Source: Pseudomonadales bacterium
GTDB taxonomy: Bacteria; Pseudomonadota; Gammaproteobacteria; Pseudomonadales; Azotimanducaceae
NCBI GenBank assembly: GCA_007128525.1
Contig: SKXG01000087.1
Coordinates: forward strand, 1 to 11,426
Length of the DNA stretch: 11,426 nt
Reading direction: 5' to 3'
Below, in pieces: positions 1-6,478 of the stretch. A program made the position numbers and the translations under genes. Positions within the stretch are counted from its first letter, which is position 1. Every line of letters begins with the position of its first letter. The notes under the pieces are model-generated. The model was not told the origin of the DNA and did not search any database. It saw nothing but the letters and a program-made list of their open reading frames with translations.

Positions 1-2
1 CA

Positions 3-707
3 AAGAAAACAGCAACAAAGCCTGCCGCCAGGAAGGCACCGGCGACCAAGGCGGCGGGCAAAGCCCCCGCCGGCAAGGCCGCTGCCAGCGCTGCGCCGAG
101 CCGTAAGGCGGCCCCCAAGAAGTCCGGCACGACGCCGCCGGCCATGCCGTCCACTGGGAACGAGGCCACGCCAGCCAAGACGCCCGCGACCGGCAATACG
201 GACAAGTCCACGTCGAACTCGGTGCCCAGGACGCCGGCACCCCAATATGCCGACCCCTCTCCGCTGGAAACGACGACGCCGGCCAATCCGGACTCACCGT
301 TTCGCAACTTCACGCCCTATCAGCCCCAGTCAGGCGAGGACTACATGAGCGATGCGCAACTCGCGCACTTTCGCGATATTCTGGTCCGCTGGCGACAGGA
401 ACTCATGGAAGAAGTGGATCGAACCATGCATCACATGCAGGACGAAGCCACCAACTTCCCGGACCCGGCAGACCGCGCAACACAGGAAGAAGAGTTCAGC
501 ATCGAACTGCGCACGCGGGACCGGGAGCGGAAGCTGATTCGCAAGATCAACCAGACGATCGACCGCATCGACGAACTGGACTACGGGTTCTGCGATACCT
601 GCGGCATCGAAATTGGCCTGCGGCGTCTCGAAGCCCGCCCCACCGCGACACAGTGCGTAGACTGCAAGACGCTGGACGAAATCCGCGAGCGCCAGCTCCA
701 CGGCTGA
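3..707 (+). CDS. dksA: RNA polymerase-binding transcription factor DksA with long N-terminal tail (5' partial)
   Basis: DksA binds in the secondary channel of RNA polymerase and works with ppGpp in the stringent response. The core begins near base 340 (YMSDAQLAHFRDIL). It has the coiled coil with the acidic tip DPADRA (about 462-479), the conserved stretch QEEEFSIELRTRDRERK, and a C-terminal zinc finger with two Cys-x2-Cys pairs (CDTC near 591-602, CVDC near 654-665). The reading frame is open from base 3, so the start codon lies upstream of the window. An ATG at 144 is possible, but the residues before it (about 47, rich in Lys, Ala and Pro) look like genuine coding sequence. The tail preceding the core is at least about 110 residues, first Lys/Ala/Pro-rich, then Thr/Ser/Pro-rich. 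E. coli DksA (151 residues) lacks it; Xanthomonas-type DksA proteins carry a similar basic extension. gluQRS follows after 6 bases, as in many gammaproteobacteria. Function is certain; only the start is unknown. Confidence 0.96.
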   Translation, partial: KKTATKPAARKAPATKAAGKAPAGKAAASAAPSRKAAPKKSGTTPPAMPSTGNEATPAKTPATGNTDKSTSNSVPRTPAPQYADPSPLETTTPANPDSPFRNFTPYQPQSGEDYMSDAQLAHFRDILVRWRQELMEEVDRTMHHMQDEATNFPDPADRATQEEEFSIELRTRDRERKLIRKINQTIDRIDELDYGFCDTCGIEIGLRRLEARPTATQCVDCKTLDEIRERQLHG

Positions 708-713
708 GCCGTC

Positions 714-1622
714 ATGGCGGGATCAGCCGCAGCCAGCTCGCCGCCGTATTGTGGCCGCTTCGCCCCCTCACCTACGGGCCCGATGCATTTCGGGTCCCTG
801 CTGGCCGCCCTGGCCAGTTATCTGGATGCCCGCTCTCACGGCGGACGCTGGCTGGTCCGGATGGAAGATCTGGACCGGCCGCGTGAACGCCCCGGGGCCG
901 CCGATGACATCCTGACAGCGCTGGAGCAGCACGGGCTGCACTGGGATGGTCCCGTGATCCGGCAGTCAACGCGGGATGCGGCCTATGCTGCCGCCCTCGC
1001 CAGGCTCGCTGAGCAGGACCTGCTGTTCTATTGCACCTGCACGCGCAGCCAGCTGCGTGGGCTGCCCGTCTATCCAGGCACCTGTCGTCAGCGCCGCAAG
1101 GCACCGGCGACATCGCACGCCATTCGTATCCGTGTTCCGGACCAGCACGTGAGCTTCGAGGATCGCCTGCAGGGCCCACAATCCGAACAGCTGGCGCGGG
1201 ACTGCGGCGATTTCATAGTGCGTCGTCGCGATGGCCTGTTTGCATACCAGCTCGCCGTCGTTGTGGATGATGCCTGGCAGCAGGTGACGCATGTGGTCCG
1301 CGGGGCAGACCTGATGGACAGCACGGCGCGGCAACGTTTTCTGGCCGATTCACTGCGCCTGGCGCCCGTCAGTTTCGCCCACATACCCGTCATTGCCGGG
1401 CCAGATGGCCGCAAGCTGAGCAAGCGCTGGCAGGCTCAGCCGTTGCAACCGGGAACCGCTTCAGCCAGTCTGTTCAGCGCCCTCTCTGCCCTGGGGCAAG
1501 CACCGCCTGCAGACGCCTGGGGTGCTCCGGTTAACGAACTGCTGGACTGGGCACATCATCACTGGCGCTGGTCAGCCGTACCCAGAGAACGGCAGAGCAG
1601 CTTGATCTGCGGCCTCGGCTGA
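714..1622 (+). CDS. gluQRS: Glutamyl-queuosine tRNA(Asp) synthetase
   Basis: This 302-residue protein is a class I glutamyl-tRNA synthetase paralogue that lacks the anticodon-binding domain. It activates glutamate and attaches it to the queuosine at position 34 of tRNA(Asp). The HIGH-type motif is PSPTGPMHFGS (residues 18-28) and the KMSKS-type motif is KLSKR (234-238). The zinc-binding set C107, C109, Y120 and C124 is in the GluQRS arrangement. Length is close to the E. coli protein (about 300). The start at 714 is 6 bases after the dksA stop and has no clear Shine-Dalgarno sequence, which suggests translational coupling to dksA. The pairing of dksA with gluQRS is conserved in E. coli and Pseudomonas. 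No terminator is visible between the two genes. Confidence 0.95.
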   Translation: MAGSAAASSPPYCGRFAPSPTGPMHFGSLLAALASYLDARSHGGRWLVRMEDLDRPRERPGAADDILTALEQHGLHWDGPVIRQSTRDAAYAAALARLAEQDLLFYCTCTRSQLRGLPVYPGTCRQRRKAPATSHAIRIRVPDQHVSFEDRLQGPQSEQLARDCGDFIVRRRDGLFAYQLAVVVDDAWQQVTHVVRGADLMDSTARQRFLADSLRLAPVSFAHIPVIAGPDGRKLSKRWQAQPLQPGTASASLFSALSALGQAPPADAWGAPVNELLDWAHHHWRWSAVPRERQSSLICGLG

Positions 1623-1658
1623 GCACCAGAAAGGCCAGTTTGTACCCGGTCAGGGCAG

Positions 1659-1671
1659 TGAACAAAGTTCA
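1659..1671. promoter_or_regulatory. Small inverted repeat in the leader of the sigma-54 activator gene
   Basis: The sequence TGAAC-AAA-GTTCA is a perfect 5-bp inverted repeat with a 3-base spacer. It lies 44 bases before the chosen start of the downstream regulator gene. It could be an operator half-site pair. Alternatively, the A-rich run that follows it in the mRNA (to about 1685) could be an Hfq-type binding region. No convincing sigma-70 -35/-10 pair was found in the 92-base gap after gluQRS. The repeat is short enough to arise by chance. Confidence 0.25.
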
Positions 1672-1714
1672 AATAGAGAGTAAGATCAGATCCGTATCGC
1701 CTCCGTCCAGCCGA

Positions 1715-3094
1715 ATGCCTATGACTCTTGTCCTGATCGTTGAGCCTAACGAGAACCAGCGTAAGTCTTTGCGCGCGGTGCTCGAAGAGAATGGTTTTTC
1801 GGTGCGGACACTGCATGACCTTCCCGATTCAGACGAGCTGGGCGAGAACTGGCGTCAGCCTGACGTGCTGCTGTGCAACCGCCAGTTGACCAGGGGTTCC
1901 GGGCTGCAGGCCCTGGAGCGCCTGCCTGGCGTGCCTCTGATCCTGCTTACCGACCTCGGCAGCATCCCGGACGCCGTACATGCCGTGCGCAGCGGGGCAT
2001 CCGACTACCTGGTGCGGCCACTGGCGCCCGAGCAACTGCTTGCCGCCGTGGAGCGTGCGCAGAACGACCGGCCACTGATGCCTGCAAAGGAGGGCGAAGC
2101 GCCCGCCCACAGCCGCCTGATGATCGGCTCCTGTGCGGCCATGCATCAGCTGTACGACCGCATCAACAAGGTCGCACCAACCGAGTCCACCGTTCTGATT
2201 CAAGGCGAGTCCGGTACCGGCAAGGAGCTGGTGGCACGGGCGCTGCACCAGTCCAGCCGCCGGCAGCACGCGCCCATGATCTCGCTGAACTGCGCAGCCA
2301 TTCCCGAGACATTGATCGAGTCGGAGCTGTTTGGCCATGAAAGGGGTGCGTTTACCGGTGCCAGCAATACCCGCAGCGGTCTGATCGAGGCCGCTCATGG
2401 TGGCACCCTGTTTCTCGATGAAATTGGCGAGCTGCCGCTCGAAGCACAGGCCCGGCTGCTCAGAGTCCTGCAGGAAGGCGAAATCCGTCGCGTCGGCTCA
2501 ACCCAGATGCGCACCGTCGACGTCCGCCTGATCGCTGCCACCCACCGGGACCTGAAGCGCCTCACCAGTACCGGCAATTTTCGGGAAGACCTCTATTACA
2601 GGTTGAACGTCCTGACATTGGATGTGCCGCCGCTGCGTGACCGGGGCAATGACGTGGTCGAGCTTGCCAACGCCATGCTCAAGGCGGCGGGCAAGAAGTT
2701 CAACAAGCCGGGACTGCTGCTGCCCCCCGAGACACTCCGCGTCATCACGCACTACCAGTGGCCCGGTAACGTTCGGGAACTGGAGAACGCGATCGAGCGG
2801 GCCGTGATTCTGTGTGAGGGCTACGAAATTTCCCCGTCTCTTCTCGCCATCGACGCCAGTGCGTCGTTACGCCTGCCAAGCAGTGACGGCGAAGCCGGCA
2901 ATGGCGAGAAAACCAGCCTGGAAGACTATTTCGTCAACTTTGTTCTCGAACACCAGGACCAGTTGACCGAAACCGAACTTGCCCAGAAGCTGGGCATCAG
3001 CCGCAAGAGTCTGTGGGAGCGGCGCCAGCGCCTGGGCATTCCGCGCAAAGGGACACGTCAACGCGGTCCACGGCGCAATCGGGTACAATCCTAA
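1715..3094 (+). CDS. CbrB-like sigma-54-dependent activator with degenerate receiver domain
   Basis: This 459-residue NtrC-family activator has three domains. The receiver domain (about 4-117) has lost key residues. The acidic pair is E10-P11, the phospho-accepting Asp is Asn (N55, codon AAC at 1877-1879), and the conserved Lys is Arg (R101); T79 is kept. The AAA+ domain (about 135-375) is intact: Walker A GESGTGKE (164-171), the sigma-54-contacting loop GAFTGA (211-216), Walker [13 protein letters not shown] (229-240), and the sensor II region WPGNVREL. The C-terminal helix-turn-helix (about 416-444, [20 protein letters not shown]) closely resembles CbrB of Pseudomonas as I remember it, and the place just upstream of pcnB is the cbrB position. 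No kinase gene adjoins it. The start is uncertain: the ATG at 1715 fits the receiver N-terminus but has no good Shine-Dalgarno sequence. An in-frame ATG at 1721, GTG at 1658 or TTG at 1640 are alternatives. The likely target is the small RNA just downstream. Confidence 0.88.
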   Translation: MPMTLVLIVEPNENQRKSLRAVLEENGFSVRTLHDLPDSDELGENWRQPDVLLCNRQLTRGSGLQALERLPGVPLILLTDLGSIPDAVHAVRSGASDYLVRPLAPEQLLAAVERAQNDRPLMPAKEGEAPAHSRLMIGSCAAMHQLYDRINKVAPTESTVLIQGESGTGKELVARALHQSSRRQHAPMISLNCAAIPETLIESELFGHERGAFTGASNTRSGLIEAAHGGTLFLDEIGELPLEAQARLLRVLQEGEIRRVGSTQMRTVDVRLIAATHRDLKRLTSTGNFREDLYYRLNVLTLDVPPLRDRGNDVVELANAMLKAAGKKFNKPGLLLPPETLRVITHYQWPGNVRELENAIERAVILCEGYEISPSLLAIDASASLRLPSSDGEAGNGEKTSLEDYFVNFVLEHQDQLTETELAQKLGISRKSLWERRQRLGIPRKGTRQRGPRRNRVQS

Positions 3095-3146
3095 ACTGCG
3101 GATCCAGACCGCGCATGGCACGTCAGACATTACATCTCGAAACCAT

Positions 3147-3185
3147 TGTTACCGGCACTGGGGTAATGCTGTAACAGTGGTAACA
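3147..3185. promoter_or_regulatory. Probable upstream activator sites (TGTTAC/GTAACA cluster)
   Basis: TGTTAC at 3147-3152 faces GTAACA at 3171-3176 and a second GTAACA at 3180-3185. A near copy, GTAATG, sits at 3163-3168. The three rightward copies are spaced 8 and 9 bases apart. The cluster is about 75-110 bases upstream of the -24/-12 promoter, the usual distance for sigma-54 enhancer sites. From memory, Pseudomonas CbrB recognises palindromic TGTTAC/GTAACA-type sites, and the CbrB-like activator gene ends only about 50 bases upstream. Binding itself is inference. Confidence 0.65.
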
Positions 3186-3199
3186 CAGCGGTTGTAGCG

Positions 3200-3237
3200 A
3201 ATATCTATAACCTGCTGTTTTTAAACGTCTTTTTTCG
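3200..3237. promoter_or_regulatory. AT-rich spacer, possible DNA-bending (IHF-like) site
   Basis: The stretch between the putative enhancer cluster and the sigma-54 promoter is AT-rich with T-runs, in sharp contrast to its surroundings. A weak match to the IHF consensus lies at 3202-3214 (TATCTA-N4-CTG). IHF commonly bends DNA between enhancer and promoter in sigma-54 systems, so the location makes sense, but the match is poor. Confidence 0.3.
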
Positions 3238-3256
3238 TGCTGGCGCAGGGAAAACC

Positions 3257-3273
3257 TGGCACGGATCTGGCTT
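3257..3273 (+). promoter_or_regulatory. Sigma-54 (-24/-12) promoter of the CrcZ-like RNA
   Basis: The sequence TGGCACG-GATC-TGGCT has GG at 3258-3259 and GC at 3270-3271, separated by exactly 10 bases. It matches the consensus TGGCACG-N4-TTGC(A/T) at every position except one T to G in the -12 element. Counting from the -12 C at 3271, transcription should start near 3283. A sigma-54 activator gene immediately upstream and an intrinsic terminator about 150 bases downstream support a dedicated small transcription unit. Confidence 0.8.
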
Positions 3274-3282
3274 TGTACAGAA

Positions 3283-3437
3283 GGGGCCAGATTGGTCCGG
3301 TGTTCTCGAGGGGAGGGGACGCCAGCAGATGAACGGCGGGCCGGACAACAACGGCCAAGGCATGGCACCAACATAAGGTGACAGCCCATAATGGACCCGC
3401 CGTCATGCCTCAGGGGGAAGCCAGGCTTCCCCTTTTT
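3283..3437 (+). ncRNA. CrcZ-like Hfq/Crc-sequestering small RNA
   Basis: This predicted RNA of about 155 bases is bounded by a sigma-54 promoter and a rho-independent terminator, in the gap between a cbrB-like gene and pcnB. That is exactly where crcZ lies in Pseudomonas. CrcZ binds Hfq (with Crc) through repeated CA-rich motifs and so relieves catabolite repression. Three local hairpins can be read. The first is a 5' stem, GGGCCA/TGGTCC at 3284-3298 (one G-U pair). The second is GGCCG/CGGCC at 3339-3356, presenting the loop GACAACAA. The third is CACC/GGTG at 3366-3380, presenting the loop AACATAA. Both A-rich loops suit the distal face of Hfq. It is shorter than P. aeruginosa CrcZ (about 400 bases) and has fewer motifs. 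No credible protein is encoded here. The identity rests on synteny and architecture, not on a sequence alignment. Confidence 0.7.
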
Positions 3438-3442
3438 ATTTT
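3414..3442 (+). terminator. Rho-independent terminator of the CrcZ-like RNA
   Basis: GGGGAAGC pairs with GCTTCCCC around a 3-base loop (8 bp, 3414-3432). The run TTTTTATTTT follows directly at 3433-3442. This is a textbook intrinsic terminator. It separates the small RNA from pcnB, which starts 166 bases later. Confidence 0.9.
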
Positions 3443-3608
3443 GGCGCCAGTTTCGTTTATCTTTGTTCCTCAAGCTTGGATCAGACCGGTCAAGCGCCGG
3501 CGCACAGCCGCCGACGGGTCACAGAGCGACCGCACCGGCCATGCCCGCGCCAACCTGCCCAGCAAATGCGGTAGACGGCGCCCGTTCCCATTGGAAATCT
3601 CAAAACGC
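3443..3608 (+). other. Non-coding leader between the small-RNA terminator and pcnB
   Basis: These 166 bases must carry whatever drives pcnB and the downstream cluster, unless transcription reads through the terminator. I see no convincing sigma-70 promoter pair and no sigma-54 promoter with correct spacing. A weak GGA Shine-Dalgarno-like element lies near 3593, before the pcnB ATG. The pcnB frame is open across this stretch, but the translation shows none of the known protein sequence. Confidence 0.4.
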
Positions 3609-4967
3609 ATGAAGTCACCCAAACCGACTGACACCCGCAGCGTCAGTACAGACCCAGTCAGACTCACTGCTTCGAAGCATCACATCGACCCCAATCTGGT
3701 CGACGCCGGTGCCATCAGTGTCGTCGAAGGCCTGCGTGCTGCCGGCTACGAAGCCCTGTTGGTCGGCGGCTGTGTGCGCGACCTGATGCTGGGGCTGACG
3801 CCGAAGGATTTCGATGTCGCGACCAGCGCTACACCGGAACAGGTCAAACAGGTATTCCGGCGCGCCCGCCTGATCGGCCGCCGCTTCCGCATTGCGCATG
3901 TCCGTTTCGGCCGGGACATTGTCGAAGTGTCCACTTTCCGGCGCCAGGTCGCCGCAGATGAGCCACCAGCCCGGGGCGGCCAGCGTAATGGCGATGTACA
4001 GGCGCTTTCCGCCCAGGGCATGCTGCTGCGCGACAACGCCTGGGGCACACTGAAAGAAGATGCCTTTCGGCGAGATTTCACCGTCAATGCCCTGTACTAC
4101 GACCCGCTCGAGCAAACGGTGATCGACTACACCGGCGGTGTCGCCGACTTGCGCAACCGGCGGCTGCGCCTGATCGGCGTGCCCGATGTCCGCTATCGCG
4201 AAGATCCGGTTCGGATCCTTCGGGCGCTGCGGTTTGCCGGCAAGCTCGGTTTTGGTCTGGAAGAAGCCACCGCTGCCGGAATCGCCAATACCGTGCACCT
4301 GATCGGTGAGGTGGCGCCGGCCCGGCTGTTCGATGAAATCTGCAAGTTGTTTCTGCATGGCCATGCAGAAAACGCCTGGCATCTGCTGGTCGAATGGGAT
4401 CTGCTCGGCTATCTGTTCCCAGACGTGGACCCGGCGCCGCATACCCTGGAGTTGATCGAGGCCGCAATGCGGGGCACCGACAGGCGCATTCAGGATGAGC
4501 GGCCGGTGACCCCCGGCTTTCTGATCGCCGTCCTGCTGTGGGACGTCTATCTCGAACAACTGGGACGCCTGCTGGATGAACTGCCGCCAGAGCCGGCACG
4601 GGAGGCCGCCAGCAGCAACGCCCTGGCCTTCCAGGCGGAAACCATGGCCATCCCCAAGCGCATCAGCCAGTTCGTGCGTGAAGTCTGGATGCTCCAGCCG
4701 CGGCTCGAAGCCCGCTTGTCACGCAACGTCGAGCGCCTGGTCCAGCAACAGCGTTTCCGCGCAGCCTACGATTTTCTGCTGCTGCGCGCCGAGACCGGGG
4801 AGATCGATCCGGCGCTCGCCCAGTGGTGGACCGACTATCAAGCCGTCGATGCGGAGCAGCGAGCGGCCATGCGGCAGGCGCTGCCCAACCCCAAAGGGGC
4901 CCGCAAGAAACGACCTCGACGGCCGCGCAAGCGCAGCAAGACAGGCCAGACACCAGGCCATGAGTGA
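3609..4967 (+). CDS. pcnB: Poly(A) polymerase I
   Basis: This protein adds 3' poly(A) tails to RNA and so promotes decay of mRNAs and regulatory RNAs. The 452-residue product has the class II nucleotidyltransferase core: LVGGCVRD (51-58), the catalytic aspartate pair DFD (67-69), then the RRFRIAHV and RDFTVNALYYD blocks. The middle segment (YREDPVRILRALRFAGKLG) and the Arg/Lys-rich C-terminal tail (KKRPRRPRKRSK) follow E. coli PcnB (465 residues) closely and separate it from CCA-adding enzymes. The ATG at 3609 was chosen because homology begins shortly after it. The frame extends up to a GTG at 3378, but that start would lie inside the small RNA and translate through its terminator. The next gene overlaps its end by 8 bases. 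Position after a cbrB-like gene and a CrcZ-like RNA is as in Pseudomonas. Confidence 0.94.
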   Translation: MKSPKPTDTRSVSTDPVRLTASKHHIDPNLVDAGAISVVEGLRAAGYEALLVGGCVRDLMLGLTPKDFDVATSATPEQVKQVFRRARLIGRRFRIAHVRFGRDIVEVSTFRRQVAADEPPARGGQRNGDVQALSAQGMLLRDNAWGTLKEDAFRRDFTVNALYYDPLEQTVIDYTGGVADLRNRRLRLIGVPDVRYREDPVRILRALRFAGKLGFGLEEATAAGIANTVHLIGEVAPARLFDEICKLFLHGHAENAWHLLVEWDLLGYLFPDVDPAPHTLELIEAAMRGTDRRIQDERPVTPGFLIAVLLWDVYLEQLGRLLDELPPEPAREAASSNALAFQAETMAIPKRISQFVREVWMLQPRLEARLSRNVERLVQQQRFRAAYDFLLLRAETGEIDPALAQWWTDYQAVDAEQRAAMRQALPNPKGARKKRPRRPRKRSKTGQTPGHE

Positions 4968-5640
4968 TCCCACACAGGATCTGCAATTGCAGACCGATTA
5001 CATCGTCGTTGAGGGCCCCATCGGGGTCGGCAAGACCACGCTGGCGCGGCGGCTGGCCGACAGCCTGGGCTGCAGCTGCCTGCTCGAGCCGGCTGCGGAC
5101 AACCCCTTCCTCGACCGCTTCTACACCGAAGGCCGGCGCCACGCGTTGTCGACCCAACTGTATTTTTTGCTGCAACGCCACCAGCAGATGAGCGTGCTTG
5201 AGCATCAGGATCTGTTCCAGCCACAGCTGGTCGCCGACTTTCTGCTGCAGAAGGACCGGCTGTTTGCCGAAGTCACCCTCGATGCCCAGGAGCTGGCACT
5301 GTACAACCAGATCCAGCAGAGCCTGGACACGCGGGGACCAGTACCAGACCTGGTGATCTACCTGCAGGCGCCCGCCCAGGTGCTGCTGGAACGGATCCGA
5401 CGCCGGGGCGTGCCTGCCGAGCGCCACCTGGATGCCGAGTACCTGAATGCCCTGATCGAGGCATACACGCGGTTCTTTTACTTTTATGATGAAGCGCCAC
5501 TGCTGATCGTGAACGCCAGCGAAATCGATCTCGCCAACAACGACGATCACTACGGGGCCTTGCTCAGCAGCATCGAACGGATGCAGCATTCAGGCAGCGG
5601 TATGCGGCAGTACTTCAACCCACATCCGACGTTGATATAG
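4960..5640 (+). CDS. Deoxynucleoside kinase (dNK family)
   Basis: This 226-residue kinase phosphorylates deoxynucleosides using a nucleoside triphosphate, a salvage step. It has a P-loop GPIGVGKTT (19-27), a conserved acidic residue in LLEPAADNPFLDRFY (E43), the helix STQLYFLLQRHQQM, the DR motif in DFLLQKDRLFA (99-100), and an Arg-rich lid ERIRRRGVPAE (144-154). These features place it in the deoxyadenosine/deoxyguanosine/deoxycytidine kinase family; which base it prefers cannot be read. The start ATG at 4960 overlaps the pcnB end by 8 bases, which suggests translational coupling. Upstream in-frame codons overlap pcnB and show no family similarity. It occupies the place where folK sits in Pseudomonas, and panB follows 8 bases later. 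Confidence 0.88.
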   Translation: MSDPTQDLQLQTDYIVVEGPIGVGKTTLARRLADSLGCSCLLEPAADNPFLDRFYTEGRRHALSTQLYFLLQRHQQMSVLEHQDLFQPQLVADFLLQKDRLFAEVTLDAQELALYNQIQQSLDTRGPVPDLVIYLQAPAQVLLERIRRRGVPAERHLDAEYLNALIEAYTRFFYFYDEAPLLIVNASEIDLANNDDHYGALLSSIERMQHSGSGMRQYFNPHPTLI

Positions 5641-5648
5641 GCAGGACC

Positions 5649-6470
5649 ATGAGCAGTCACAGCGGAAAGCAGAATGTAACGGTCAACACGCTGCAACGCA
5701 TGAAGGCCAAAGGCCAGAAATTTGCCGCTCTGGCCGCTTACGATGCCCTGTTCGCGGAGCTGATCAGCAATGCCGGTGTCGAGGTCATCCTGGTCGGTGA
5801 CTCCCTGGGCATGGTGTTGCAGGGCCACGACAGCACCCTGCCTGTCACGCTCGATCACATGGTTTACCACATGAACTGCATCCGGCGCGGCAATCGCGGC
5901 GCCATGATCATGGCCGATTTGCCGTTCATGACCTACGCCTCCGAAGGGCAGTCACTGGAGTCCGCCGCGCTACTGATGCGGGCCGGCGCGCACATGGTCA
6001 AGCTCGAAGGCGGCGCCTGGCTGGCTGAATCGACGCGCTTGCTCAGCGAGCGCGGCATTCCGGTCTGCGCCCACATGGGTTTGACGCCGCAATCGATCAA
6101 CCGTATTGGCGGCTTCCGTGTCCAGGGCCGTGACCCGGAGCAGGCGCACACGATTATTGAAGAGGCACTGCTGCTGCAGGAGGCCGGTGCCGCCGTTCTG
6201 TTGCTGGAATGTGTCCCAGTCAACCTGGGCAAGGAAATCACCGAGAAGCTGGAGATCCCGGTCATCGGCATCGGGGCCGGACCGCACACGGACGGCCAGA
6301 TCATGGTCATGCACGACATGCTCGGCATCACACCGCCGGCCATCAAGCCGCCAAAGTTCATCAAAAACTTCCTGCCGGAAAGCGACAACGGCATTCCAGG
6401 TGCCTTCAAGGCCTACGCCGATGCCGTACACGAAGGCCGCTTCCCCGGCCCTGAACACTGCTTCAACTGA
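5649..6470 (+). CDS. panB: 3-methyl-2-oxobutanoate hydroxymethyltransferase
   Basis: PanB transfers a hydroxymethyl group from methylenetetrahydrofolate to alpha-ketoisovalerate, giving ketopantoate in the pantothenate/CoA pathway. The 273-residue sequence keeps the full active site at a constant offset of 6 from E. coli: Mg-binding D51 (GDSLGMV) and D90 (MADLPF), substrate-binding K118 and E120 (VKLEGG), and catalytic E187 (LLLECVP). Length is typical. The ATG at 5649 lies 8 bases after the kinase stop, with a close AGGA just before it. It is followed by panC after another 8 bases, the usual panBC arrangement. Confidence 0.97.
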   Translation: MSSHSGKQNVTVNTLQRMKAKGQKFAALAAYDALFAELISNAGVEVILVGDSLGMVLQGHDSTLPVTLDHMVYHMNCIRRGNRGAMIMADLPFMTYASEGQSLESAALLMRAGAHMVKLEGGAWLAESTRLLSERGIPVCAHMGLTPQSINRIGGFRVQGRDPEQAHTIIEEALLLQEAGAAVLLLECVPVNLGKEITEKLEIPVIGIGAGPHTDGQIMVMHDMLGITPPAIKPPKFIKNFLPESDNGIPGAFKAYADAVHEGRFPGPEHCFN

Positions 6471-6478
6471 ACACCGCC

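Noticed and set aside
3058..3089. TACAAT at 3084-3089 as a sigma-70 -10 box near the end of the activator gene
   Set aside because: No acceptable -35 hexamer at 16-18 base spacing. Likely a chance match in coding sequence.
3095..3112. GCGG...CCGC hairpin after the activator stop as a terminator
   Set aside because: The stem is only 4 bp with a 7-base loop and no T-run follows.
3116..3132. TGGCAC resembling a sigma-54 -24 element just after the activator gene
   Set aside because: The bases 10 nt after the GG (3129-3130) are AT, not the required GC, so the -12 element is absent.
3241..3256. TGGCGC near 3241 as an alternative -24 element
   Set aside because: No GC at the right spacing. The site at 3257-3273 fits far better.
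3615..4559. Long open frame on the minus strand opposite pcnB
   Set aside because: It is the mirror of a strongly conserved pcnB frame, a usual effect of high GC, and its translation shows no recognisable domain.
4663..5589. Long minus-strand open frame opposite pcnB and the deoxynucleoside kinase gene
   Set aside because: It spans two clearly coding genes on the opposite strand and has no family motifs.
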